Assembly (NCBI GenBank): GCA_949775045.1
Contig: OX459110.1
Span: forward strand, 10,115,741 to 10,179,740
DNA: 64,000 nucleotides
Reading direction: 5' to 3'
Source: Metridium senile
Taxonomy: Eukaryota; Cnidaria; Anthozoa; Actiniaria; Metridiidae
Under the pieces are notes generated by a model. It was given only the letters and a program-made list of their open reading frames with translations, ran no database searches and was not told where the DNA came from. This document shows, piece after piece, positions 24,701-33,395 of the stretch; the stretch's first letter is position 1, and each line of letters starts with the position of its first letter. The translations under genes were made by a program, and so were the position numbers.

Positions 24701-25803
24701 ATATGCTAACTAATTAATTCAACCAACCAACTAACCAACCAACAAATCAATCTAGCAACTAACCAACCGATCAACCGATCAACCAACCCAACAAAAAAAC
24801 TAGCCAACAAACCTGTAACGTACGAACCAAGTATATATTCTGAATCAACCAGAGTATGTGATGATTTTAATATAGCAACAATTATAATTTAAATATTCAT
24901 GAAATGTTGATATATTCAGATGAGCGGGAATTGTGCGAAAAAGCTGTCGACGAATGGTATAAAGAATCGAATAACTACGACTTCAGTACACCTAAATACG
25001 ATCCTTTAGCAAAACACTTCACTCAAATGGTCTGGAAAGCATCTACAAAACTGGGAATCGGGCTGGCCAATTTTACTCTATATGAACACGGTAAATAAAA
25101 TTGGCTTTTAACGAGTAAAGGACTGGGTACTAGTTTCCCTTATTAATGTATAATTGAGAAATGAAGCTCATATTACAAAAGAGCACTTCAAGATATGTAA
25201 GATTTCTGAGATTTTGTGCTTTTGGTTGGATATTGAGTGAGTTGCAGCCATTTAAAACTGCCTAAAATTACAAAGAAATGTATTTCTTTCTATTTTTGGG
25301 CATTTTTGAGGCTGTATCTTGATTAGAATAAAACCAAATGCAACCAAACTCAGGATGCCGGAATCTTACATATCTTGATGTGATATATGGAGTAAGGTGA
25401 TGTCTTGTCTTTGGTCAAGGTCTACAGCTATTAAAAAAAATGTAGAATACTGAATACTGAATAGTGCATTGCAAGACCGAAATGTATTTAGGCTCATGTT
25501 ATATTGTTTAAAAGAATATATATTATAATTAATCATTTTATTCTTAGTGCATTCTATTCAAAACAATATACGAGCTAGTTATGTTCAAACCAACGATACC
25601 CACAATGCCCGTTGGTATTGGAAGGCACTATTCAGTATTCAACGTTTTTGAAATAGCTGTATTTTAATATACTTTTGAAATCCTGAAGATCATAACGATG
25701 ATAATGGCGATGTAGATGATAATAATAATGAATTTACTAAACATGATAACATGCAATTGAAATTGATATGATGATGATAACGATGAAAATAACCATGGTG
25801 ATA

Positions 25804-25864
<61 letters not shown>

Positions 25865-25904
25865 TAATAATAATAATAATAACAACAACAACAACAACAA
25901 CAAC

Positions 25905-25942
<38 letters not shown>

Positions 25943-28053
25943 CAACAACAACAACAACGTACAACAATAATAAGAATAATAAGAATAATAAGAATAAGAA
26001 TAAGAATAAGAATAAGAATAAGAATAAGAATAAGAATAAGAATAAGAATAAGAATATTAATAATAATAATGATTTTACTAAGAATGATAATTAACTTTTG
26101 AAAATGATGGCGGTGGTGATAATTGTGTTGTCCACCAATGCAATTCTCTCTTATGTATGTAGGGATCCAACACAATTTTTGGAATGACATTCATGAAGGA
26201 GATCTTCAGAGACTGATAAACGACCCCCGAAATCCAGTCGAAACGAAAACCCAAGAGCTCAGTACAATGGAAGTGTACGTACGTGGCTCTAATTATGCTC
26301 AGACATTGACGGCTTATTTTGCTCCCAAAGTAACCGGTGACTACGAGTTTTTTGAAACGTGCGACGATCGCTGTTGGTTACTGGTCAGCAGTGATGAGAA
26401 TCCTGACAACGGCAAAAAAGTGCTAAACATACCAAGTTACAGAGGCAAAGAAAATTGGCAAGGGTAATAATGATAACTAATATAGCTAATAAAGATGATG
26501 ATGATGATGATGATGATGACAATGAAAACTATAATAGTGATGATGACGATAATAAAAAGGATGATGACAATGATGATAGTTCTTATGATGATTATAGTGA
26601 TGGTGATGACGTTAATGATGATGATGATGATGATGATGATAAAAATATAATGTTATTGATGATAATGATGATGATAGTATAATGGTGCTGAAAACACAAT
26701 ATGTTGATGATATTAATGATGATGATGATGATAGTATAATTGATGATGGTGGCGATGATAAAGTTGATGAAGATGATGATGATGATAATTACAATAAGGA
26801 TGATAATGACGATGATGAAGTTAACATTAACGTTAGCGACAATAAACGATAATAACGATTACGATAACGCTGGTACTAGAGTTGTTTTCATAAACCGGTG
26901 AAACAAATGTTGCTTATTAGGGTGTAATAGTCAAATTCAAACATTAGAAAACAAAAGCATTCGAATGTAATAGCACTAATTACGCTAAAATGTATTTCAA
27001 GGGTTTATGAAAACCACTCTAATGAAGAGCTCGAAGCTGATCTATTTCTGCTGATATTGTTTTGCTATAAACCACAGGCCGTCGAGCCCAATCCCGATGG
27101 TGGCAGGTAAGAGGTATTACATCCAAGCTGTCATGGGTCAAATAGAAGGAGGACAACATTTAAGGGTCGGCGTAAAACTACCAAATGGGGACTTTGAAAA
27201 AAAGCCAATACATAAAAGCTTACTACTGAAATACCCCTTATCAGGTATGTTCTTGTTGGATGTCTTTGACTGTGTTATCTTAAGTACTTTTGACTGAATT
27301 GGAGGGCCGTACGGGAAAATATTTGGCTCGCGGTCATGGTGAAAAAAGGCCTTTGGGGTGAAATTGATTGGAGCTTTCTTATTGATTGAGTCGACAAAAA
27401 GATGGGTGCATGTCTGTTGAAGTTTCTATCTTGCTGTACAAAGCCTTCATACTGTCCTGATCTTGAACTATTTCTAACCCCTCCTTCTTGGTTTTAATAA
27501 AACCTACTTTGAACGTTTTGTTACAAAAGCCTCTGGCATTGAAGGGGCGGATCCAGAAATTGTTCAGGGGGGTGTCCCAATTGCCAATGAAGTGCTCTTA
27601 AGGTTTTAGTGATGTCCGGTCCATAAATGTATTAAATAAAATAGGGGTAATTGCGGCGCTAGGGGGGGGGGGGGGGGGGGGGGGGGTGTTCGGTACCTGA
27701 AGAGACCCCCTTTAGATCCGTCCCTGCTTGGTTGTTATGGCAACCTTATGCCACTTTATCATTTTATGACGCTAATACATCTTCATTAATTGATTGATTG
27801 TTGTATTTTAGTTTCTGATACATGCCACGTGGTAGCTGCCAAGTACCAGGGAGCTGGTAACAAGGAAGGACAGTTTGGTGCCAATGTAGAAATCGCAAGC
27901 TCCCAAAATAACCAACAATCGATATCAATATTCTCCAAAACAGGCAACTTTTTCAAGAATCAGTACAATAAATTTAAAGAAGCACTTGGATTGAAAAAAT
28001 CAGTGAAAATTGGAGATGACTTGAAACTTGATGATTACCTGTCTTCTGCGTAA
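15070..28053 (+). CDS. Gene 1: secreted CC-module protein with three CAP domains and a nested PA14
   Basis: Sixteen exons: 15070-15121, 15702-15794, 16493-16699, 17441-17608, 18072-18194, 18828-19043, 19512-19679, 20192-20299, 20550-20762, 22224-22397, 22872-22955, 23810-24028, 24920-25090, 26163-26463, 27078-27244, 27812-28053. They total 2706 nt (901 aa). All introns are phase 1 except the one inside PA14 (phase 2). Order: signal peptide MKVLVIIAITLTLMAVIG; basic pro-region DCRHVKGKHHKH... ending SRRQY; a CC module (CCQLPNPPTCCQ, CCQTPQSPPCCS); a second module with CC pairs and FVLNVKLIP; a Pro/Thr/Ser linker; CAP1, CAP2 and CAP3. CAP3 is interrupted by PA14. The C-terminus is Lys-rich. It should be secreted. 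Function is unknown; CAP proteins often bind lipids or act as secreted effectors. Splice sites were read by eye, so a missed small exon is possible. Confidence 0.85.
15798..16492 (+). repeat. Gene 1 intron 2 with a 340-bp (TTTCC)n tract
   Basis: From about 16021 to 16362 the plus strand is an almost pure TTTCC pentanucleotide array (one TTTTC variant near 16055). It is a polypyrimidine strand, prone to triplex formation. It opens a spurious frame of repeated SFPFL residues, which is not a gene. Confidence 0.9.
16830..17062. repeat. 76-bp minisatellite, three copies, gene 1 intron 3
   Basis: GTTGATGATGACGGTAATG starts at 16835, 16911 and 16987, a 76-bp period, each unit containing GATAGTGTTCCAGTAG. 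Non-coding. Confidence 0.75.
17205..17345. repeat. (GGT/GCT)n microsatellite, gene 1 intron 3
   Basis: Trinucleotide array of GGT with GCT interruptions close to the exon 4 acceptor. The open frames on both strands (poly-Val, poly-His, poly-Pro) are repeat translations. Confidence 0.85.
18330..18425. repeat. Short tandem array of TCTAGGCCCTAA
   Basis: TCTAGGCCCTAA-type units repeat three to four times with spacers, in gene 1 intron 5. Non-coding. Confidence 0.55.
18828..20299 (+). CDS. Gene 1 CAP domain 1 (exons 6-8)
   Basis: Three exons make one GAPR-1-like CAP domain: SEHNAKREIHNSPSM (helix 1), DKELSTIAQVFAEALM, WGLNL, QKWYKEVENYNFGSPGY, KHFTQVVWKKSTHLGIG (CAP signature), then VVVAVYKKAGNIDGKFSENV. 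The His of HFTQ and the Glu of WYKE are kept; the Glu of the usual GEN motif is Leu. All exons are 1-1 symmetric. Confidence 0.88.
19227..19343. repeat. Foldback with 55-bp arms in gene 1 intron 6
   Basis: The left arm 19227-19281 is inverted at 19288-19343 with few mismatches and a six-base loop, centred on GAGAAAATTCAA...TTGAATTTTCTC. A second small inverted repeat (ACCGATCTGTATGGGATATA / TATATCTCATACAGATCGG) precedes it at 19110-19180. Confidence 0.7.
19900..20090 (-). repeat. tRNA-derived SINE-like sequence
   Basis: On the minus strand, GCATCCAAACGGTATCTGGA is followed by AGGTCGCGGGTTCGATTC, a strong B-box/T-arm match. The 5' half of a tRNA is poor, so I call it a SINE or tRNA relic, not a tRNA gene. 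It lies in gene 1 intron 7. It overlaps an inverted pair of CAATTCCCAAGGG/CCCTTGGGAATTG motifs nearby. Confidence 0.45.
20550..22955 (+). CDS. Gene 1 CAP domain 2 (exons 9-11)
   Basis: Exon 9 carries KGLAEHNIKRQIHGSPPM and DPDLNELAQGFAND; exon 10 carries DIWYKEVQNYDFNNPRY and GHFTQVVWKSSKKLGIA; exon 11 carries VVVAIYEIGNVDEKFAFNV. The stretch between helix 1 and the WYKE helix is diverged (YIVIKRDLL) and has no GEN motif. A full TTAA-flanked transposon lies between exons 9 and 10. Confidence 0.87.
20836..21759. mobile_element. 924-bp TTAA-flanked DNA transposon, non-autonomous
   Basis: Ends GGTAGTTCGGG and CCCGAACTACC are perfect inverted repeats, each bordered by TTAA (20832-20835 and 21760-21763). 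TTAA duplication is typical of piggyBac and Kolobok-type elements. No transposase frame is visible. It sits in gene 1 intron 9. Confidence 0.75.
22424..22726. mobile_element. MITE with CAGGGGCGGATC ends, copy in gene 1 intron 10
   Basis: It begins CAGGGGCGGATCAAGGGGG and ends ATTTCTGGATCCGCCTCTG. Related elements are at 27543-27727 and 47131-47424. The ends resemble hAT-type non-autonomous elements. Non-coding. Confidence 0.65.
23377..23638. mobile_element. CCAGGTGAT-end MITE, gene 1 intron 11
   Basis: Inverted ends CCAGGTGTTCTCGC and TTAATCACCTGG, with interior GTTCCAAAATGGCGCCTCGA. Three relatives lie at 41104-41439 (with TA on both flanks), about 48049-48410 and about 55513-55866. Confidence 0.65.
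23810..25090 (+). CDS. Gene 1 CAP domain 3, N-terminal two thirds (exons 12-13)
   Basis: Exon 12 reads QKAALLYHNAKRPLHKSSS and SLDQGLNNEAKIFAEKAAT; exon 13 reads DEWYKESNNYDFSTPKY and KHFTQMVWKASTKLGIGLAN. The last strand of the domain is not on the next exon; it comes after two PA14 exons. Confidence 0.87.
24035..24830. repeat. Degenerate AACCAACCAATC-rich satellite, gene 1 intron 12
   Basis: About 800 bp made of AACCAACCAA, CAATCAAT and AACAAACAAA words without a clean period. Apparent longer units recur (for example CAATCCAAAGAATCCACCAA at about 24240 and 24465). Non-coding. Confidence 0.8.
25430..25662. mobile_element. MITE with GAATACTGAATAGTGC ends, copy in gene 1 intron 13
   Basis: Left GAATACTGAATAGTGCATTG and right GCACTATTCAGTATTCAACG are inverted. 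A second copy in opposite orientation is in gene 4 intron 1 (about 49350-49610). Confidence 0.65.
25801..26070. repeat. (AAT)n/(AAC)n/(AAGAAT)n compound microsatellite
   Basis: Long AAT array with AAC blocks, then a GAATAA hexamer array, directly before the first PA14 exon. Open frames here are poly-Leu, poly-Tyr and poly-Ile artefacts. Confidence 0.9.
26163..27244 (+). CDS. Gene 1 PA14 domain (exons 14-15) nested in CAP 3
   Basis: Exon 14 reads GIQHNFWNDIHEGDLQRL, then GSNYAQTLTAYFAPKVTGDY and DENPDNGKKVLN; exon 15 reads PSSPIPMVAGKRYYIQAVMG and GGQHLRVGVKLPNGDF. These match the PA14 pattern in order: W at the start, PPxTGxYxF, DDxxxLxLSxDExP, AGKRYYIEA and GGxxLxVxxxxP, as in fibrocystin-like proteins. 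PA14 is a beta-barrel often used in carbohydrate or protein binding. The cassette is 468 nt with phase 1 on both sides, so it can be skipped without a frameshift. The internal junction is phase 2. Confidence 0.88.
26490..26830. repeat. (GAT)n-rich low-complexity tract, PA14 intron
   Basis: GATGATGAT arrays fill the intron between the two PA14 exons; the poly-Asp frame is an artefact. Confidence 0.85.
27543..27727. mobile_element. MITE with GGGGCGGATCC ends and a G26 run
   Basis: It begins AGGGGCGGATCCAGAAATTG and ends AGATCCGTCCCTGC. The interior has a run of about 26 G at 27661-27686. It belongs to the same family as 22424-22726 and 47131-47424. It lies in the last intron of gene 1. Confidence 0.6.
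27812..28053 (+). CDS. Gene 1 last exon: final CAP 3 strand and Lys-rich tail
   Basis: It starts VSDTCHVVAAKYQGAGNKEG, then QFGANV, the closing strand and GN motif of a CAP domain. A 48-residue Lys-rich tail follows, ending YLSSA. It joins exon 15 or, if PA14 is skipped, exon 13, in the same frame. Confidence 0.87.
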
Positions 28054-28174
28054 TAATTCATTATAAAATAGACACCAAGCTTTCGACTTGAAACTTGTTT
28101 AAACATAAATTAAAGATGAAATACTGAAGTATGAATTATAGAACAATGCTCATGTAAAGAGCATGGTAGTTTAA

Positions 28175-28180
28175 AATAAA
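28175..28180 (+). terminator. Poly(A) signal, gene 1
   Basis: AATAAA about 120 bp after the stop codon. Confidence 0.6.
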
Positions 28181-29220
28181 GTCATTTGAGAACCTTGTCT
28201 TGTCTTGATGCTTGTGATCATGAATGTATAAATTCTTTGTGCTTTGATTGGTAAATTGGAAACATATCCAAGTTATGGTGTAATGCCACGGTGGACCTCC
28301 CAAATATCCCAATATAATGCTGATGTTTAGTATTATTATATTCTATCTTAGAACGTAACATATTTTTAACTTAATTCCATTACACTAGAATACATATATA
28401 AAGGAATTGGTATCCCGTTTATTGACAATTATTGAAGATCAAGTTAATGAAAACATTTTACAAGTTACACAACGTGCGTGTACAGAGAGATACCTTCGAG
28501 TATCCGCTTTAACAAACTGACCCTATTTTTACAAAACACATCTCCCTTGAGTATAATTTACACATAATAGCATGCCTTAACATAACAGCACGCTAGTATT
28601 CATTCCATATCGTTAGAAAATACATTTATGTTGTCTGATTTCCTTCCTGTATTAAACTGGTGGTACGAATGACAGAGAATGAAAGAAAGAATGTATGAAT
28701 CGTAATCTAAAATTAAAGCGGTAGTTTCAATAAGTTAGAAACGTGTTGTCGGTGATTTTCCACACAATACTGAACCGGTAAACTAATTAAACGCATGCTA
28801 AATAATTCGCCAATGTAGAAAAGAGATAAGGCCTGGGTCGAGTTAAGTTCCGCAAAGGCGTTTGGGATTGTTACCGCTGTCAAATGTAACGATCCCAATG
28901 CTCCTAAGCGGAACTTATCTCGGCCCAGGCCACAGGTCGATTCTGCATTGACTAATAGACGACACCTTTGAATTGGCTGCTTTAAAAGGAAACGGACTGG
29001 TCACCAAAACAACACCCCCCCCCCCCCCCTTTCGCACAGAACGCCGCGCACTAACCAACTGTGTCAAGAATTAAGATTCTTCGAATATTTAATTTACAAA
29101 GTGCATACATATTTACATAAAAGTAGGAATTAATTTTGTACATGATATAGATATGTGAAATATAAAATGTTTGATTTAATAATTGCTCAATGTTGTGGTT
29201 GTTTATTGGTGAGTAAAAGA
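28181..29220. other. Intergenic between genes 1 and 2
   Basis: No exon seen. It contains a foldback at 28830-28932 (GGCCTGGGTCGAG...AAGTTCCGC inverted as GCGGAACTTATCTCGGCCC) and a C19 run near 29010. The foldback is probably a MITE. Confidence 0.5.
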
Positions 29221-29229
29221 ACCTGTCCT

Positions 29230-29239
29230 ACCATGAATA
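29230..29239 (+). promoter_or_regulatory. ACCATGAATA box, gene 2
   Basis: The same ten-base box as in the other family members, about 85-95 bp before the gene 2 ATG, again next to AACCTGT. An ATTATTAATAGG motif follows at 29279, also seen before gene 1. Confidence 0.55.
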
Positions 29240-29324
29240 CTGCCATTACATCACGTTCTAGCGAACCATATCCATAGATTATTAATAGGACAAATAGAAG
29301 TGTAATGTCATATACAAGATCAAA

Positions 29325-31701
29325 ATGATTTTACATATAATATCACATATAATCACTGTTGTTATGATGTTAACCCCTGCTATTGGTAAGTCAAAGTTGT
29401 GCCGGTTATGCTCTGTTATGATATCATAATAATAATCATTTGTAATTGTTATTTCGTTTGATCCAGAGGATAATCCTCTAAGTATAAGAGGATTTATATG
29501 AACCTTAATCAAGTAGTGTAAACCGCAGGTTTTATATAATATTATAATCCAATACTCCAGTTTCGAGTTCTTCATTGCGCAGCCTTAGCCTCGATAGCGT
29601 GTAATATATTCTTTTGTATGTCATACAGTCCGTGGTAAGGAAGGAATGCAAGCATCAACAAAGAATAGAAATACCTAGGGTGTTATTGCTGCTCTTTGAT
29701 TAATTAGCAAACAAGTAAGCCTCAATTGTTTGCTAAAGAGCAGCAATAACACCCTAGGTATTTCTATTCTTTGTTGATGCTTGCATTCCCTTCCTTACCA
29801 CGGACTGTATTACATACAAAAGAATATATCACACGCTATCGAGGCTAAGGCTGCGCAATGAAGAACTCGAAACTGGAGTATTGGGCTCTCTGTGATAAAT
29901 ATTGCAATCATAATATAAGTAGACTAAGTTCAACAAATGTTTGTAAGTTGTGTTAATATTCATTTTAAAAAACACGTTTCATCAGCCTGTATTTATTTTA
30001 TTCACACCAAGCTTTCGGGCTACATCAGGGTGAACAATGTGAATATTTGGTCTTTACAACCGCGTTACACGTATGTAAACAATTAGATTTTACGATATTA
30101 GGTGTTTGCAAAATACAGGTGCAAGACTGTTCTATTATATTGTTGCCAAGCATATTTTTGCCGCAGCAAATATTTTCTTTGTTTAAACTTAAAATATCTG
30201 AATTCTTTATAATTACTATCAATCACGTGACTTTTCATTGGAAACTTTAGTGCTTGACTAGCTGAAGTAACTTCAAGTAACTTCACTTGGTATTCTAAAG
30301 AAACTTCTATTTTGTCTATTCGTTTTCAAATGCTACATCCAAACACTAAGCAAAAAACAAGCATTTTTAGATGTTAATAAACTAAAACAACAGTCACTTG
30401 TAGGTGAACTACGAGTTTGTTGCCCTTCAGTCAGTACCAAAAGTGACGTCTAGCTATTGATAGTAAAAAATACAAATAATATCTAAATGCATACTATCTA
30501 TTTTCAGATTGTCGACATACGCATGTGGAAAATAAGCTTCAGTTAATCAGAGGGAATACAAGAGCATCGATATATCATAAACATGCATTACAAAAGAGAC
30601 TATTTTATTACATGTATCGTCGTTACCCATCATTCTATGCACAACCACAGCAGCAAACATGTTGTCAACACATCAGTCAACCCATTAAAAATTGCTGTCA
30701 GGTTCCCAATTCACCGCCTTGTTGTTCACGAGTACCATACTTTATTAACCTTAAAGGTATTGAATATAATTATAACGAATTTTATCATTTTAAGTTAAGA
30801 AATTTAAAAAATCAACATTAAGAATATGCATTGAAAAGAAAAAAAGAAAAGAAAAAGAGGAATAAAATAGACAAATTTGTGACGATTCCTCCGAGACATT
30901 CTATGAAGATTTCGACCCCATCCGCGCTATCCCGACAGAAATCCTAACGTCGCGCTAGTCAAAAGACCACGGAGGGAGGGAGAAAACAAGCCCCTAGACT
31001 ATAAACGGTTCACCCCTTTCACGCTAAGCAACTAGAGTGATTTTCATATGACCGTGAAAGGATAGGCAAACTAATAGTTAGTAGTAAACACTAAACCCAT
31101 TGCTTTCTTTTGTTCTTTATCAACTATATACCACAAACTAAATGGTCTATTTTCTTGCACGGTTATAACCAAACTTTTAGTCATTCATCCGCATATCATA
31201 GTCCATCGGTCTATTATTATTTTTATGCTAATTTATTGTTTTGGCGTGGCGCGTACTGTTAATGCAGCGTGTTCAGAATCGACGGAGCTAGGATCGAACC
31301 CCCTCCCCCCCCCCCTCCAAGGATTAACTTTATTTTTTATAAAAAAATTTTTATCATTATAACAACAAGGCATTTTTTTCTACGAAAACTACATATTTTT
31401 TTGTAAATATTTATTTATTATTTTATATTATAATTCATTATTATTGATACGATATGAAAATTAAAATACCTTTTAGTGTTATTTCTATTTTGTTTCTATT
31501 TTCTTAGAATGCTGTAGAACTGTGCAGCCTGCATACGACTCCAAATGCTGTCACAAGCCCAATCCTCCGTCATGTTGCTCGCAGGACAAGAGGAATGAAG
31601 TGAATAATTTTAAGCTGAACGTTAACAGGGTAATTCCTAATGCAAAATATACAGGTAAATACTACATAACCAAGGGCGCTAGGACACTAATAATATGCTA
31701 A
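29325..31701 (+). CDS. Gene 2: short secreted CC-module protein without CAP
   Basis: Exons 29325-29385, 30508-30756 and 31508 to the stop at 31699-31701. The signal peptide is MILHIISHIITVVMMLTPAI. Exon 2 starts DCRHTHVENK, passes a basic stretch with KR and RR, and carries TCCQHISQPIKNCCQ and PNSPPCCSRVPY. Exon 3 carries ECCRTVQP, then KCCHKPNPPSCCSQ and NFKLNVNRVIPNAKYTG. A GTAAAT donor follows at 31655, exactly where the family continues to a linker exon, but no downstream exon is found before gene 3. Reading through the donor adds 15 codons and ends at TAA, for 167 aa. Either this is a short secreted protein or a truncated gene that lost its linker and CAP exons. Pro-region and first CC module are on one exon, unlike gene 1. 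Confidence 0.68.
29549..29884. mobile_element. 336-bp near-perfect palindrome, gene 2 intron 1
   Basis: Arms of about 150 bp run from CCAATACTCCAGTTTCGAGT to its inverse ACTCGAAACTGGAGTATTGG, with a loop near GATTAATTAGCAAACAAGTA. Only a few mismatches separate the arms, so it is young. There is no coding capacity and no obvious target duplication. Confidence 0.75.
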
Positions 31702-33280
31702 TTTATGCTAGTTATTTGTTAATTTACAACGCTTCGCACGAGTACCGCTGTACTAGCTGAACGCTGTCACGCGAAAAGATATGACTCTCTTATATGTTAT
31801 AGTCACTGCAAAACCCACTGAGTAGTGGTTACTCATACAGCAAATAACCGAGCAAATTAAATCGATACATTCACAGTTACTAACTGCAAAACCGACTGAG
31901 TAGTATAGTAATATAATAACCCAAATAATTTTACTGAGCAAAAACGTCTAAGTGATGGTTACTTAAGGTTACGGTCCACGTTCGCGGTGTGCTTTCACAT
32001 GCTCTCAGTTAAATGTTTGTTTACCGCGTCATTTTACAATAATAATAGACATATTATATATCATTTTAAAGCTTATATAACAGAGAATAGGACTGTGTAT
32101 GTTTTGTTATATACAACAATTTTCTGTAAGATATGCTCTTCGAAAAACCTCAAAATTAACCGCCTTCAATGCCCGTTGTTTAAAAAAGTATAAGTCAAAA
32201 AGTTCATACTGTTTGCCGTCATTTCTTAGTTATGTCAATCAACACATATTGGTCTTCAAAACCGTGTCCAGTTTTTTTTGATAAAATGCTTAGTTTTAGA
32301 GTTATGGCCCGTTTTGTTATTTAACTTGAAGTTTTAACAATGAGTCGACTTTGAAACACATTTATTCAAGAATGGATTTTTTAGGTTTACAACCAGAAAT
32401 GTACAGGTCATTTTGCGATTCCAAGATGAAAAGAGCATTGAAGATTTGACGACTGGACTGGACTGGACGGGACAGAGCATTTCTTAAATATCCACAAAGT
32501 GTACAATAGACACTAAAATAAGAAGTTAGTAATTGTTTTGAAAATATGAACAAGAGAAAAAATGTTATGTTGAAGATTTTTTAGGTTTACAACCAGAAAT
32601 GTACAGGTCATTTTGCGATTCCAAGATGAAAAGAGCAATGAAGATTTGACGACTGGACTGGACAGAGCATTTCTTAAATATCCACAAAGTGTATAATAGA
32701 CACTAAAACAAGAAAATACCACGTCGAGACCCTTGTTTTAAAAATATGGTCAAGAGAAAAATAATTTGGTGGAGATTTTTTAGGTTTACAACCAGAAATG
32801 TACAGGTCATTTTGCGATTCCAAGATGAAAAGAGCAATGAAGAATTGACGACTGGACAAGACTGGTCTGGACAGACCATTTCTTAAATGTCCACAAAGTG
32901 TACAATAGACACAAAAATGAAAATAGTTGGAAAATACTACACCAAGAACCTTGTTTTGAAAATACAATCGATACGGAGATTTCATCATTTTTTTTTTAAA
33001 TCTGAGGCCAAGACTTAAGGTTATTAAAAAATATAGAGAGGAAGAAAATACCAGACGACAAAAAACGTGCAAAAACGAGATTTCTTGACTCGTCGCAAAG
33101 GTTTCCAAGATAACAAGATTTTTCGAGATTTTGGGTCGCAAGTTGCCGAGACTTATATTTTATAAGGAACAATAAGCCACCCCTGATACTACTTGAACAA
33201 TTTTTCTTTTCAAACATTATAAATTATTCCGTCTAATCTATCGGTGAACACCAGTAGCTTGTTTTTAATAAATAAGAAAC
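31690..33280. other. Intergenic between genes 2 and 3, repeats
   Basis: TTAAGGTTACGGTCCACGTT near 31966 is one end of the same TTAA element family as 58082-59046; the other end is not found. The rest is dominated by the 199-bp tandem repeat. No exon is seen. Confidence 0.5.
32375..32965. repeat. 199-bp tandem repeat, three copies
   Basis: GATTTTTTAGGTTTACAACC begins units at about 32375, 32575 and 32773. Each contains CGACTGGACTGGAC-type text and CCACAAAGTGTA. Units are more than 90 percent alike by eye. Non-coding. Confidence 0.75.
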
Positions 33281-33287
33281 CTGCCCC

Positions 33288-33297
33288 ACCATGAATA
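33288..33297 (+). promoter_or_regulatory. ACCATGAATA box, gene 3
   Basis: Family box about 100 bp before the ATG, next to AACCTGCCCC. The 38-nt leader at 33358-33395 is identical to that of gene 1. Confidence 0.55.
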
Positions 33298-33395
33298 CAG
33301 TACCTATATTATATCACAATCTTAAGCTTTATATTAATAGAATATTAATATGTTAAGAACACCTCTACTGTTCATTTCGCTTGGTGTCATTCAAG

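Noticed and set aside
25664..26190. Poly-Leu, poly-Tyr and poly-Ile frames
   Set aside because: AAT/AAC microsatellite translation.
26123..26467. PA14 exon as the start of a separate gene
   Set aside because: The upstream Met lies before an acceptor; phases on both sides join it to the CAP exons and the closing CAP strand follows only after it.
27661..27686. G run as a sequence gap or error
   Set aside because: It lies inside a recognisable MITE with both ends; length may be unreliable but the tract is plausible.
32375..32965. Possible CRISPR array
   Set aside because: Regular repeats exist but units are 199 bp, contiguous, without spacers, and the genome is eukaryotic; the other arrays are simple minisatellites.
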